Program-made: the position numbers and the translations under genes
The notes under the pieces: model-generated
What the model saw: the letters and a program-made list of their open reading frames with translations, nothing else
Databases searched by the model: none
Told to the model about the DNA's origin: nothing
In this document: positions 1 through 7,394 of the stretch, in pieces
Position numbering within the stretch: the stretch's first letter is position 1
Layout: each line of letters starts with the position of its first letter
Assembly (NCBI GenBank): GCA_900765115.1
Contig: CAAFQK010000101.1
Coordinates: 1 to 23,121 of the forward strand
DNA: 23,121 bases
Origin: an uncultured Collinsella sp.
Lineage (GTDB): Bacteria > Actinomycetota > Coriobacteriia > Coriobacteriales > Coriobacteriaceae
Direction of reading: 5' to 3'

Positions 1-135
1 GCCGCGGAGCTCGGCCTGTCCGCAGCCACACTCGGGCACTTGGAACGGGGGAAACGGCGGTCGACGAAACTGGAGAGGAGGGATTACGAGCTCCTGTGCG
101 AATTGGAGAGAGCGCTCCCGCAAACTGCCTCTTGA
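1..135 (+). CDS. C-terminal fragment of an Xre-like helix-turn-helix protein
   Basis: The first reading frame is open from the window edge to a TGA at 133-135, giving 44 residues with no start visible. The segment LGLSAATLGHLERGKRR resembles the recognition half of an Xre/Cro-type helix-turn-helix (short helix, turn, then a helix followed by an E-x-G-K/R motif). A charged helix and the ending LPQTAS follow. If this is right, the protein is a small DNA-binding regulator whose HTH lies near its C-terminus. The gene starts outside the window, so its length, partners and target cannot be judged. A chance open frame is possible because the piece is short, but the HTH resemblance is better than expected by chance. 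Confidence 0.55.
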   Translation, partial: AAELGLSAATLGHLERGKRRSTKLERRDYELLCELERALPQTAS

Positions 136-359
136 CAACTTATAGGAGCGTCGGTTTTGTTTTCACGGTTTTCGGTATGGTCGAGGCTATCCGTGTTAAC
201 GTAGTAGATAGGCAACTTTTGTGGCAAGGGGGCCGATCTGCGGGTCAGGGTAGCCAAAAGAACCCCGTCCCAAAAAGACTGATTGGGAGCTGGGGCGTGT
301 CGATGCGATAGTATTACGTGGTGATATTCGACAAACCGTGATCTTCATCCGAGGGCTTT

Positions 360-1052
360 ATGGAACAACACCAGCATTATCAGAGCTTGCAAGATCAGGC
401 GTACAACGCATTGCGCTCCAAGATTATCTATGCCGAGCTCAAGCCCGGCACGCGCCTTTCGGCGATTGGTCTGGAAAAGGAGACGGGAATCGGGCGCACG
501 CCCATTCGCGAATCCTTTGTGCGCCTGCGTGAGCAGGAGCTGGTGGAAACGCGTCCCAAAAGCGGCACCTACGTCTCTAAGATCAGCATGGAACGCGCCG
601 AAAACGCCTGCTTTTTGCGCGAGAAGCTCGAGAGAAGCGTGCTTATTAAATGCTGTTCGGCCGCCTCGCCCGAGCAAAAGCAGCGGCTTGAGCAGATTCT
701 TACCGAGTCCGAGTCGCTCGACCATGGCGAAACGCGCCGTTTCTTTGACCTGGATAACCTGTTCCATGAGACATGTTTTGAAATTGCCGGTCGTCACATG
801 TTGTGGGATTGGATGAAGAGCATCAACACGCATTTTGAGCGATACAACTGGTTGCGTATGGTGTCGCAGGATCTGGATTGGGAGCCGATTCGTCGGCAGC
901 ATCGCCGGATTCTCGAGGCCATTAAGAGGGGCGATACCGATGCGGCGAGTTATCTGGCAGAGACGCACTTGCACCTGATGCCCGAGGAGCAGGGCCCGGT
1001 TATCGCCTTGCATCCCGACTATTTTGAGCTGCCTAAAGACTCGTCTATCTAG
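360..1052 (+). CDS. GntR-family transcriptional regulator with FCD ligand-binding domain
   Basis: A 230-residue cytoplasmic DNA-binding regulator of the FadR subfamily of GntR proteins. Residues about 14-72 form the winged helix-turn-helix, including RTPIRESFVRLREQELV and the wing ETRPKSGTYV. Residues about 85-205 are an all-helical FCD domain. D132, H136, H181 and H203 sit where FCD proteins usually bind a metal that helps hold a carboxylate effector. Length is normal for the family. The ATG at 360 follows a GAGGG at 351-355. A possible -10 (TAGTAT, 309-314) lies upstream, but no convincing -35 was found. No metabolic or transport gene is adjacent, and the next gene is another regulator, so the effector and regulon cannot be inferred from context. 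Confidence 0.9.
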   Translation: MEQHQHYQSLQDQAYNALRSKIIYAELKPGTRLSAIGLEKETGIGRTPIRESFVRLREQELVETRPKSGTYVSKISMERAENACFLREKLERSVLIKCCSAASPEQKQRLEQILTESESLDHGETRRFFDLDNLFHETCFEIAGRHMLWDWMKSINTHFERYNWLRMVSQDLDWEPIRRQHRRILEAIKRGDTDAASYLAETHLHLMPEEQGPVIALHPDYFELPKDSSI

Positions 1053-1178
1053 CCCATCATCGCATCTGCTCGAGACGCAAAAAACGACGCTGCTCACCTA
1101 CAGCGTTTTGCAAGCGAGATTTTTAAAAAAATGCCTAAAATGGCTCAGGCTGCCGACAATGGGGAAACGGGGTGCGCC

Positions 1179-2201
1179 ATGGCGCAGATGAGAATCAAGG
1201 ACATTGCCGCCGAGGCGGGCGTGAGCCCGGCCACGGTCTCGCGCTATCTCAACAACCGCCCCGGGCAGATGACCGAGGAAACCCGCGCTCGCATCGCGGC
1301 GGTTATCGAGCGCACCGGCTATCGCCCACGTGCTGCCGCGCGCAATCTGCGCAGCTCGCGCACCAACCTCATCGGTGTGATCCTGGCCGACATCGCCAAC
1401 CCGTTCTCGAGCGCCATGCTCGAGGGCCTTTCCGCCAGTGCCGCCGCGCGCGGCTGCTCGCTCATGACGGCCATTAGCGGCAACGATCCCGCCAAGGAGG
1501 CCGAGTCGCTCACCAGACTTATCGATGCCGGCGTGGACGGCCTGGTCGTCAACACCTGCGGAGGCAACGACAAGGCGATCGCCGCGGCCGCGGGGCGCCT
1601 GCCCGTTGTGCTGCTCGACCGCGACGTTGCCGACGGCGGTGTCGATCTGGTGACATCTAACAACCGTGAGCTGGTCGCCGGCCTGGTAGACGCCTTGACC
1701 GCCGCTGGCAGCGAGCGCCTGTGCCTGCTCACCGAGGCGAGCGACGACAGCCCCGTGCGTCGCGAGCGCGCCGAGGCCTTTACCGACGAGCTGTCGCGAC
1801 GCGGCCTTGCCGGCGAGGTTGTCACCTTGGCCGATGGCGGTGCCACGGGCGTTGGTCGCTTGGACGAGACCATCCGCGGCTATGCAGGCAAAAAGCTCGG
1901 CCTCATTGCCGTCAACGGCCTAGTTTTCCTGCGTCTGACCGAGGCGCTGGCGCAGCTTGGTCCCTCGCTGCCGGCGGGGCTCAAGATCGCGACGTTTGAC
2001 GACTACCCTTGGAACCATGTGCTCTTTGGCGGCGTCACCACGGCCGCGCAGGATACCCTCACCATTGCCGAGCGCGTGGTCGAGCGCCTGTCCGAGCGCA
2101 TCGACGTCGTTACCACCACCGTGGGCGAGGCCGCAAAGCTGGCGCCCAAACGCATCGAGATCCCCGGCCACATCGAACACCGCGCCTCGACCTCGCGCTA
2201 G
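1179..2201 (+). CDS. LacI-family transcriptional regulator
   Basis: A 340-residue repressor-type regulator. The N-terminus carries the LacI helix-turn-helix (IKDIAAEAGVSPATVSRYLN, about residues 6-25) and the hinge helix (AARNLRSSRTNLIGV, about 53-67). A periplasmic-binding-protein-like sugar-binding core follows (about 64-335). The family usually binds a sugar or nucleoside effector and dimerises on palindromic operators. In-frame ATGs also exist at 1131, 1140 and 1188. I chose 1179 because it puts the HTH at the very N-terminus, as in most LacI proteins. None of these starts has a strong ribosome binding site, so the start is uncertain. There is no adjacent sugar operon, so the regulon is unknown. 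The stop is followed closely by the toxin-antitoxin promoter. Confidence 0.9.
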   Translation: MAQMRIKDIAAEAGVSPATVSRYLNNRPGQMTEETRARIAAVIERTGYRPRAAARNLRSSRTNLIGVILADIANPFSSAMLEGLSASAAARGCSLMTAISGNDPAKEAESLTRLIDAGVDGLVVNTCGGNDKAIAAAAGRLPVVLLDRDVADGGVDLVTSNNRELVAGLVDALTAAGSERLCLLTEASDDSPVRRERAEAFTDELSRRGLAGEVVTLADGGATGVGRLDETIRGYAGKKLGLIAVNGLVFLRLTEALAQLGPSLPAGLKIATFDDYPWNHVLFGGVTTAAQDTLTIAERVVERLSERIDVVTTTVGEAAKLAPKRIEIPGHIEHRASTSR

Positions 2202-2238
2202 TCTGTGTGATAATATATAGACAATGTCATACAGGAGG
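2187..2238 (+). promoter_or_regulatory. Promoter, short dyad and ribosome binding site of the toxin-antitoxin module
   Basis: A -35-like TCGACC (2187-2192) lies 16 bp before an extended -10, TGTGATAAT (TG at 2206-2207, hexamer 2209-2214). A 9-bp palindrome GACAATGTC (2220-2228) sits just downstream, where a repressor could block transcription. A perfect AGGAGG (2233-2238) precedes the ATG at 2244 by 5 nt. The -35 lies inside the end of the LacI-family gene. The operator role is inferred from the DNA-binding domain on the antitoxin. Confidence 0.45.
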
Positions 2239-2243
2239 TATCC

Positions 2244-2738
2244 ATGGCTGCGTCTGTGCTGAGTGTGCGAGTGGACTCGTCAATTAAAGACTCATTTGCC
2301 GAGCTGTGCGAAGAACTTGGCATGACTTCGTCTGTTGCGGTCAATATGTTTATGAGACAGATGCTGCGCGAGCGTTCGCTGCCGTTTGTTCCTTCACTTG
2401 GTAAAAGCTCTGCGAGCGAAAGCGCCGCGGCGGGCATTTTGGATACTGCCCAGATTGAGTCCGCCGTCTGCGAGGCGGCCAGCTCGATTCCCGCCATCAA
2501 AACCGTGATTCTTTTTGGTTCGTATGCCCGGGGCGAGGCGCATGTCGATAGTGATATTGACTTGCGTCTCGAAGTCGATCGCGAGCAGGGCTTTGGTCTT
2601 TTCGCGCTGTCGGCATTTGGCGAGGCGGTGCGCAAAGAAACCGGGAGGCAGGTTGATCTCGTCTCGAGCGACCATCTTGATGACGATCTTGCCGCGGTAA
2701 TCGAGCGCGAAGGAGTGATCCTTTATGATCGCGCGTAA
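2244..2738 (+). CDS. RelB/DinJ-like domain fused to an MntA-type nucleotidyltransferase antitoxin
   Basis: A 164-residue two-domain protein. Residues about 4-50 resemble the RelB/DinJ ribbon-helix-helix antitoxin domain: a beta strand LSVRVDSSIKD, then helices with ELGMTSSVAVNMFMRQML and the trailing RSLPF. Residues about 70-163 are a minimal nucleotidyltransferase. They hold GSYARGEAHVDSDIDL, which fits GSx10DxD exactly (G92, S93, D104, D106), and a third acidic residue in RQVDLV (D138). MntA-type antitoxins silence HepT by transferring AMP to a tyrosine. All required residues are present, so the enzyme is predicted active. The gene overlaps the downstream HEPN gene by 14 bp. Visible base composition is less GC-rich than in neighbouring genes, hinting at transfer. 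The fusion suggests one protein both modifies the toxin and autoregulates the operon. Confidence 0.85.
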   Translation: MAASVLSVRVDSSIKDSFAELCEELGMTSSVAVNMFMRQMLRERSLPFVPSLGKSSASESAAAGILDTAQIESAVCEAASSIPAIKTVILFGSYARGEAHVDSDIDLRLEVDREQGFGLFALSAFGEAVRKETGRQVDLVSSDHLDDDLAAVIEREGVILYDRA

Positions 2739-3096
2739 GTCAGACGGTCTCCGCGCCCAAGAGGTTTTGGAGGCCATCTCCGAAACGAACGAGCGCATCA
2801 AGGCTTTTGATATCACCGAGGACCAGTTTCTGCATGCGAATGACGTACGGACGAGGGCGTTGGCGGACTCCCTTTTGATGTGTGCGCTTAGGGTGACGGA
2901 AGAAGCGGGCAAATTGTCGGAACGCTCGCAGCGGCTTCATCCCGAAATCGAATGGCGTGGAATTGTCGGCATGAGAAATTATCTTGCGCATGATTACGGC
3001 AATGTCGACCGCTCGGTTGTTTGGGATGCGGTGACGATGGAGTTCCCCACGCTGGAACGAGCCTGTAGACAAATTGTCTCCGAATCTGAACGCTAG
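2725..3096 (+). CDS. HEPN-domain toxin of HepT type (DUF86-like)
   Basis: A 123-residue all-helical protein with the HEPN ribonuclease signature RNYLAHDY: R84, four residues, H89, one residue, Y91. This is the full RX4HXY form found in HepT toxins, where R and H are catalytic for RNA cleavage and the tyrosine is the residue AMPylated by the partner MntA. Length and helix pattern fit the DUF86/HepT family. The ATG at 2725 lies inside the end of the antitoxin gene and is preceded by AGGAG (2711-2715) with a 9-nt spacer, so the two are translationally coupled. Start choice is firm. No residue needed for toxicity appears lost. The RNA target cannot be read from the sequence. Confidence 0.87.
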   Translation: MIARKSDGLRAQEVLEAISETNERIKAFDITEDQFLHANDVRTRALADSLLMCALRVTEEAGKLSERSQRLHPEIEWRGIVGMRNYLAHDYGNVDRSVVWDAVTMEFPTLERACRQIVSESER

Positions 3097-3149
3097 CCGC
3101 TCGTTCGCAACTGCCTGTTCGCGCACGTTTTTTGAGCGCTTGATACGCT

Positions 3150-3183
3150 TTAACCCTGCGGAAACATTTTTCTGCGATAGTAT
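3150..3183 (+). promoter_or_regulatory. GlnR-box-like site and -10 element upstream of glnA
   Basis: TTAAC (3150-3154), six bases, then GAAAC (3161-3165) matches the half-site pattern reported for actinobacterial GlnR (GTnAC-N6-GAAAC) at all fixed positions but the first. A -10-like TAGTAT lies at 3178-3183, which places the box over the -35 region. Only one box is seen, whereas well-studied GlnR operators often hold two. The GlnR-like gene two positions downstream makes the assignment plausible. Confidence 0.4.
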
Positions 3184-3230
3184 CTGCGATATAGACCAGT
3201 CGAAACCCGCCCGAAAGAAAGGGGAGCGAC

Positions 3231-4568
3231 ATGAACCAGCAGAACATCGATTACGTACTCCGCTCCGTAGAGCAGCGTGACATCCGCTTTGTGCGTCTGT
3301 GGTTTGTTGACATTCTCGGCCGCCTCAAGAACTTTGCCATTAGCCCCGAGGACCTCGAGGTCGCTTTTGAGGAGGGTATTGGCTTTGACGGCTCCGCCAT
3401 CGAGGGCTTTGCCACGCCCGAGGAAGCCGACATGCTCGCATTCCCCGATGCTTCGACCTTCCAGATCCTGCCGTGGCGCCCGAGCCACAACGGCGTCGCC
3501 CGCGTGTTCTGCGACGTGTGCACTCCCGATCGCAAGCCGTTTGCCGGCGACCCGCGCGATGCCCTGCGCCGCATGTTCCGCAAGGCCGAGAAGGCTGGCT
3601 ACCTGCTCAATGTGGGCGCCGAGCTGGAGTACTATTACTTCCCCGACGAGCACACCCCCGAGCCGCTCGACAACGTGGGCTACTTCGATCTTTCGGTGAG
3701 CGATGCCGCTCGCGACCTGCGCCGCAACACGGTCCTCACGCTCGAGAAGATGTCCGTGCCCGTGGAGTACACCTTCCACGCCGCCGGTCGCTCGCAGCAC
3801 GGCATGAGCCTGCGCCACGCCGAGGCCCTAAGCATGTCCGACGCCATCACCACGGCCAAGCTCATCATTAAGCAGCAGGCCTACGAGAGCGGTTGCCACG
3901 CCTCCTTTATGCCCAAGCCGTTGGCGGGCGAGGACGGCAGTGCTATGTTCCTGTGCCAGTCGCTGTTCGACCATGACGGCAACAACGTCTTTTGGGGCGA
4001 GGACGACGAGAAGTACCATCTCTCCGACGTCGCCAAGCACTATATGGCCGGCATCCTGGCGCATGCCCGCGAGATCAGCGCTATCACCAACCCCACGGTC
4101 AACTCGTACAAGCGCATCACCACGGGCGGCGACTCCGTGCCACAGTACGCCACGTGGGGCCTGCGCAACCGCGCGAGCATGGTCCGCATCCCGGTCTACA
4201 AGCCCGGCAAGCAGCTGTCCACGCGCATCGAGCTTCGCAGCCCCGACCCCATGGCCAATCCGTACCTGGTCAACGCCGTCACGCTGGCGGCTGGTCTGGA
4301 CGGCATCGAGCGCAAGCTGGAGCTCCCGCCCGAGGCCACGGCCGAGACGCTCAAGCTCACCGACCGCCAGATGGTCGAGGCCGGCTACGCGCCGCTGCCG
4401 CGCTCGCTCAAAGAGGCGCTCGACGTGTTTGAGGACTCGCAGTTTATGAAGGATGCCCTCGGCGAGCACATCCACAGCTTCTTCCTCAAAAAGAAGCGCG
4501 ACGAGTGGCATAAGTTTGAGTCTACGATCACCGAGTGGGAGATCAAGCACTACCTGGCGAACTCCTAA
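3231..4568 (+). CDS. glnA: Glutamine synthetase family protein (type I, alpha-like) with substituted metal ligands
   Basis: A 445-residue protein that aligns end to end with type I-alpha glutamine synthetases (Bacillus GlnA length), which make glutamine from glutamate, ammonia and ATP. Conserved blocks include FVDILGRLKN, FDGSAIEGF, AELEYYYF, MPKPLAGEDGSAMF, NPTVNSYKR, RIELRSPDPMANPYL and a normal C-terminus. The adenylylation region of the beta type is absent. E131, E133 and E334, equivalent to Salmonella E129, E131 and E357, are kept. The equivalents of E212 and E220 are A184 and G191 (HAAGRSQHG in place of HHEVAPGQHE), and the equivalent of H269 is F240. The loop usually reading DGSS is DGSA. 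Activity as a standard synthetase is therefore doubtful; another substrate or a regulatory role is possible. The ATG at 3231 follows GGGGAG. The GlnR-like gene is 50 bp downstream. Confidence 0.85.
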   Translation: MNQQNIDYVLRSVEQRDIRFVRLWFVDILGRLKNFAISPEDLEVAFEEGIGFDGSAIEGFATPEEADMLAFPDASTFQILPWRPSHNGVARVFCDVCTPDRKPFAGDPRDALRRMFRKAEKAGYLLNVGAELEYYYFPDEHTPEPLDNVGYFDLSVSDAARDLRRNTVLTLEKMSVPVEYTFHAAGRSQHGMSLRHAEALSMSDAITTAKLIIKQQAYESGCHASFMPKPLAGEDGSAMFLCQSLFDHDGNNVFWGEDDEKYHLSDVAKHYMAGILAHAREISAITNPTVNSYKRITTGGDSVPQYATWGLRNRASMVRIPVYKPGKQLSTRIELRSPDPMANPYLVNAVTLAAGLDGIERKLELPPEATAETLKLTDRQMVEAGYAPLPRSLKEALDVFEDSQFMKDALGEHIHSFFLKKKRDEWHKFESTITEWEIKHYLANS

Positions 4569-4618
4569 TCGCGCTGGCTTGTTCCAGTACGATTGAGCTC
4601 ATTTCTTTGGAGGCCGAT

Positions 4619-5281
4619 ATGTCCGAAAAGAGTGCCCTGTTCATGGCGCGCACGACGCGCTTCCACGAGTTTGCCCGCAGCTTGACGACCACCCTAGGTG
4701 TCGAGGTGAGCCTGGCAACCCCCGATTCGCCGACTGCGGCGCACGACTTTGACCTGCTGATCCTCGACTCCGACGGCATCCGCAGCGACCGCATCGATCA
4801 GATTGCCAAGTGGCTTGACGATCGTGGCGGCGTCCCTATGTTGGTGATCGTCGACGACGAGGCGCTCGGCACCTTGCGCCTGCCGAACCACGCGCATGCC
4901 GACTTTGTGTGCCCCACGGCGACGCCAAACGAGCTCAAGGCTCGCGCGCAGCGCCTGATGGGCGAGGAGGAGACCGTCACCGCCGACGATGTGCTCAATA
5001 TCGATAACCTCGAGATCAACCTGGCTACCTACCAGGTGACGCTCGATGACGAGCCCATCGACCTGACGCTGATGGAGTACTCGCTGCTGAGCTTTTTGGC
5101 GACGCACCCCAACCGCGCCTACAGCCGCGAGGTGCTGCTGCACCGCGTGTGGGGCTTTGAGTACTGCGGCGGCACGCGCACCGTCGACGTGCACATTCGA
5201 CGCATCCGCTCCAAGGTGGGCCCGCAGATCGCGGCACACATCACCACCGTCCGCGGCGTGGGCTATCTGTTTAAGGACTAG
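4619..5281 (+). CDS. GlnR-like orphan OmpR/PhoB-family regulator
   Basis: A 220-residue two-domain regulator. Residues about 1-115 are a diverged receiver domain. The pair of acidic residues expected after the first strand is missing (SALFMARTTRF), while an aspartate remains near the usual phosphorylation site (LLILDSDGI). Residues about 125-218 are a winged helix, with the stretch GGTRTVDVHIRRIRSKVG and the ending TTVRGVGYLFKD typical of actinobacterial GlnR. GlnR controls nitrogen assimilation genes without classical phosphorylation. No histidine kinase gene is adjacent. The start ATG at 4619 has TGGAGG at 4608-4613 with 5-nt spacing; an upstream in-frame extension overlaps glnA and is rejected. 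Its position 50 bp after the glutamine synthetase gene supports a nitrogen role. Confidence 0.82.
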   Translation: MSEKSALFMARTTRFHEFARSLTTTLGVEVSLATPDSPTAAHDFDLLILDSDGIRSDRIDQIAKWLDDRGGVPMLVIVDDEALGTLRLPNHAHADFVCPTATPNELKARAQRLMGEEETVTADDVLNIDNLEINLATYQVTLDDEPIDLTLMEYSLLSFLATHPNRAYSREVLLHRVWGFEYCGGTRTVDVHIRRIRSKVGPQIAAHITTVRGVGYLFKD

Positions 5282-5285
5282 ATTT

Positions 5286-5318
5286 CCACTACAAAGGGGA
5301 CAGGCACCTTTGTAGTGG
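5286..5318 (+). repeat. Repeat family B, copy B1 (hairpin after the GlnR-like gene)
   Basis: Perfect 12-bp inverted repeat CCACTACAAAGG / CCTTTGTAGTGG with a 9-nt loop GGACAGGCA, starting 5 bp after the upstream stop codon. It shares the core AAAGGGGACAGGCACCTTT with three other copies in the window. It could act as a weak transcription terminator, although no run of T follows. Confidence 0.75.
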
Positions 5319-5436
5319 CTTTGACGCAGGTGCGGGTTCCTCTCGAATCTGCAACAGAACTTAAGCCTTCCTAAAAGATTGCGTTCTCATACACTTGCGC
5401 CCGCATATTGGGGTACAACTCAACGTGAACAATGAT

Positions 5437-5471
5437 GGCCCGCCACATGTTTGGCGGGCCTTTGGTTATTT
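5437..5471 (+). terminator. GC-rich hairpin in the leader of the HtrA-type gene
   Basis: Perfect 9-bp stem GGCCCGCCA / TGGCGGGCC (5437-5445 and 5452-5460) with loop CATGTT, followed by TTTGGTTATTT. It ends 29 nt before the ATG at 5490. It may stop transcription arriving from the GlnR-like gene, or act as a leader hairpin (attenuator) for the protease gene if that promoter lies upstream at about 5379-5420. No clear promoter can be named there. Confidence 0.5.
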
Positions 5472-5489
5472 GACGAAAGGATCGCAGCT

Positions 5490-6947
<1,458 letters not shown>

Positions 6948-6973
6948 CGAGCCGTTTCGCACATGCCGAAGCC

Positions 6974-7012
6974 AGAGGGGCTGTTCCGCCAGCGCGGGAC
7001 AGCCCCTCTTTT
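6974..7012 (+). terminator. Rho-independent terminator after the HtrA-type gene
   Basis: A 15-bp stem (6974-6988 with 6995-7009, one G-T pair) built on AGAGGGGCTGT / ACAGCCCCTCT, a 6-nt loop and a T tract at 7009-7012. It begins 27 bp after the stop codon. Confidence 0.9.
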
Positions 7013-7083
7013 CGCGATGATCCCTTGGAGACGGAGGAAAACGGATCACTTGGGGCTGACAAGAGGCCTGGTTCGGAATGGTC

Positions 7084-7286
7084 TGGACAGTTAGTTCAGA
7101 TACGTATAAATCTGGGGCAGCTTGGGATGCGTTTTGAGCAATTTTTGATTGGGATGGGGCTCGAATTGGTGTTTGGAAGGGAGAGTGGGACGTTTACATG
7201 GTCTCGAGGAGCCCAAATTAGTTGAAACAGGGGTGTTCGTGTCCGATCCAGCTCTAGGATTTATACGTATCTGAACTAACTGTCCA
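7084..7286. repeat. 203-bp element bounded by perfect 29-bp inverted repeats
   Basis: The left arm (7084-7112, beginning TGGACAGTTAG and ending GTATAAATC) is the exact reverse complement of the right arm (7258-7286). The 145 bp between hold no convincing gene. Each arm also contains the small palindrome ATACGTAT. A 7-bp GGTCTGG occurs at 7080-7086 and again at 7291-7297, but it overlaps the arm, so it is not a clean target duplication. The structure fits a miniature inverted-repeat element or an invertible DNA segment. It fills most of the 382-bp gap between htrA (and its terminator) and ligA. Confidence 0.7.
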
Positions 7287-7394
7287 CCCCGGTCTGGCGG
7301 CTGCCGATTCGGTGCGGTTCGAAAGGGTTATTCGGCGCCATGGTGACCGGTGGTACTCTTGTATCCGTTTGAAATCGAGCGAAGGAGTGCCGCT

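Noticed and set aside
1174..1185. Palindrome GCGCCATGGCGC across the chosen LacI-family start codon
   Set aside because: Twelve-base GC palindromes are common at this composition and nothing else supports an operator or control hairpin.
5330..5360. GGTTC...CGAATC pattern resembling a tRNA T-arm
   Set aside because: The loop length is wrong and no acceptor, D or anticodon arm can be drawn around it.
5451..5489. Upstream TTG start extending the HtrA-type protein by 13 residues
   Set aside because: The TTG lies inside a GC-rich hairpin without a ribosome binding site, whereas the ATG at 5490 has a good one.
7025..7225. Small open frame of 66 residues over the left arm of the inverted-repeat element
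   Set aside because: No ribosome binding site that fits well, no domain, and it is built largely from the repeat arm and flanking sequence.
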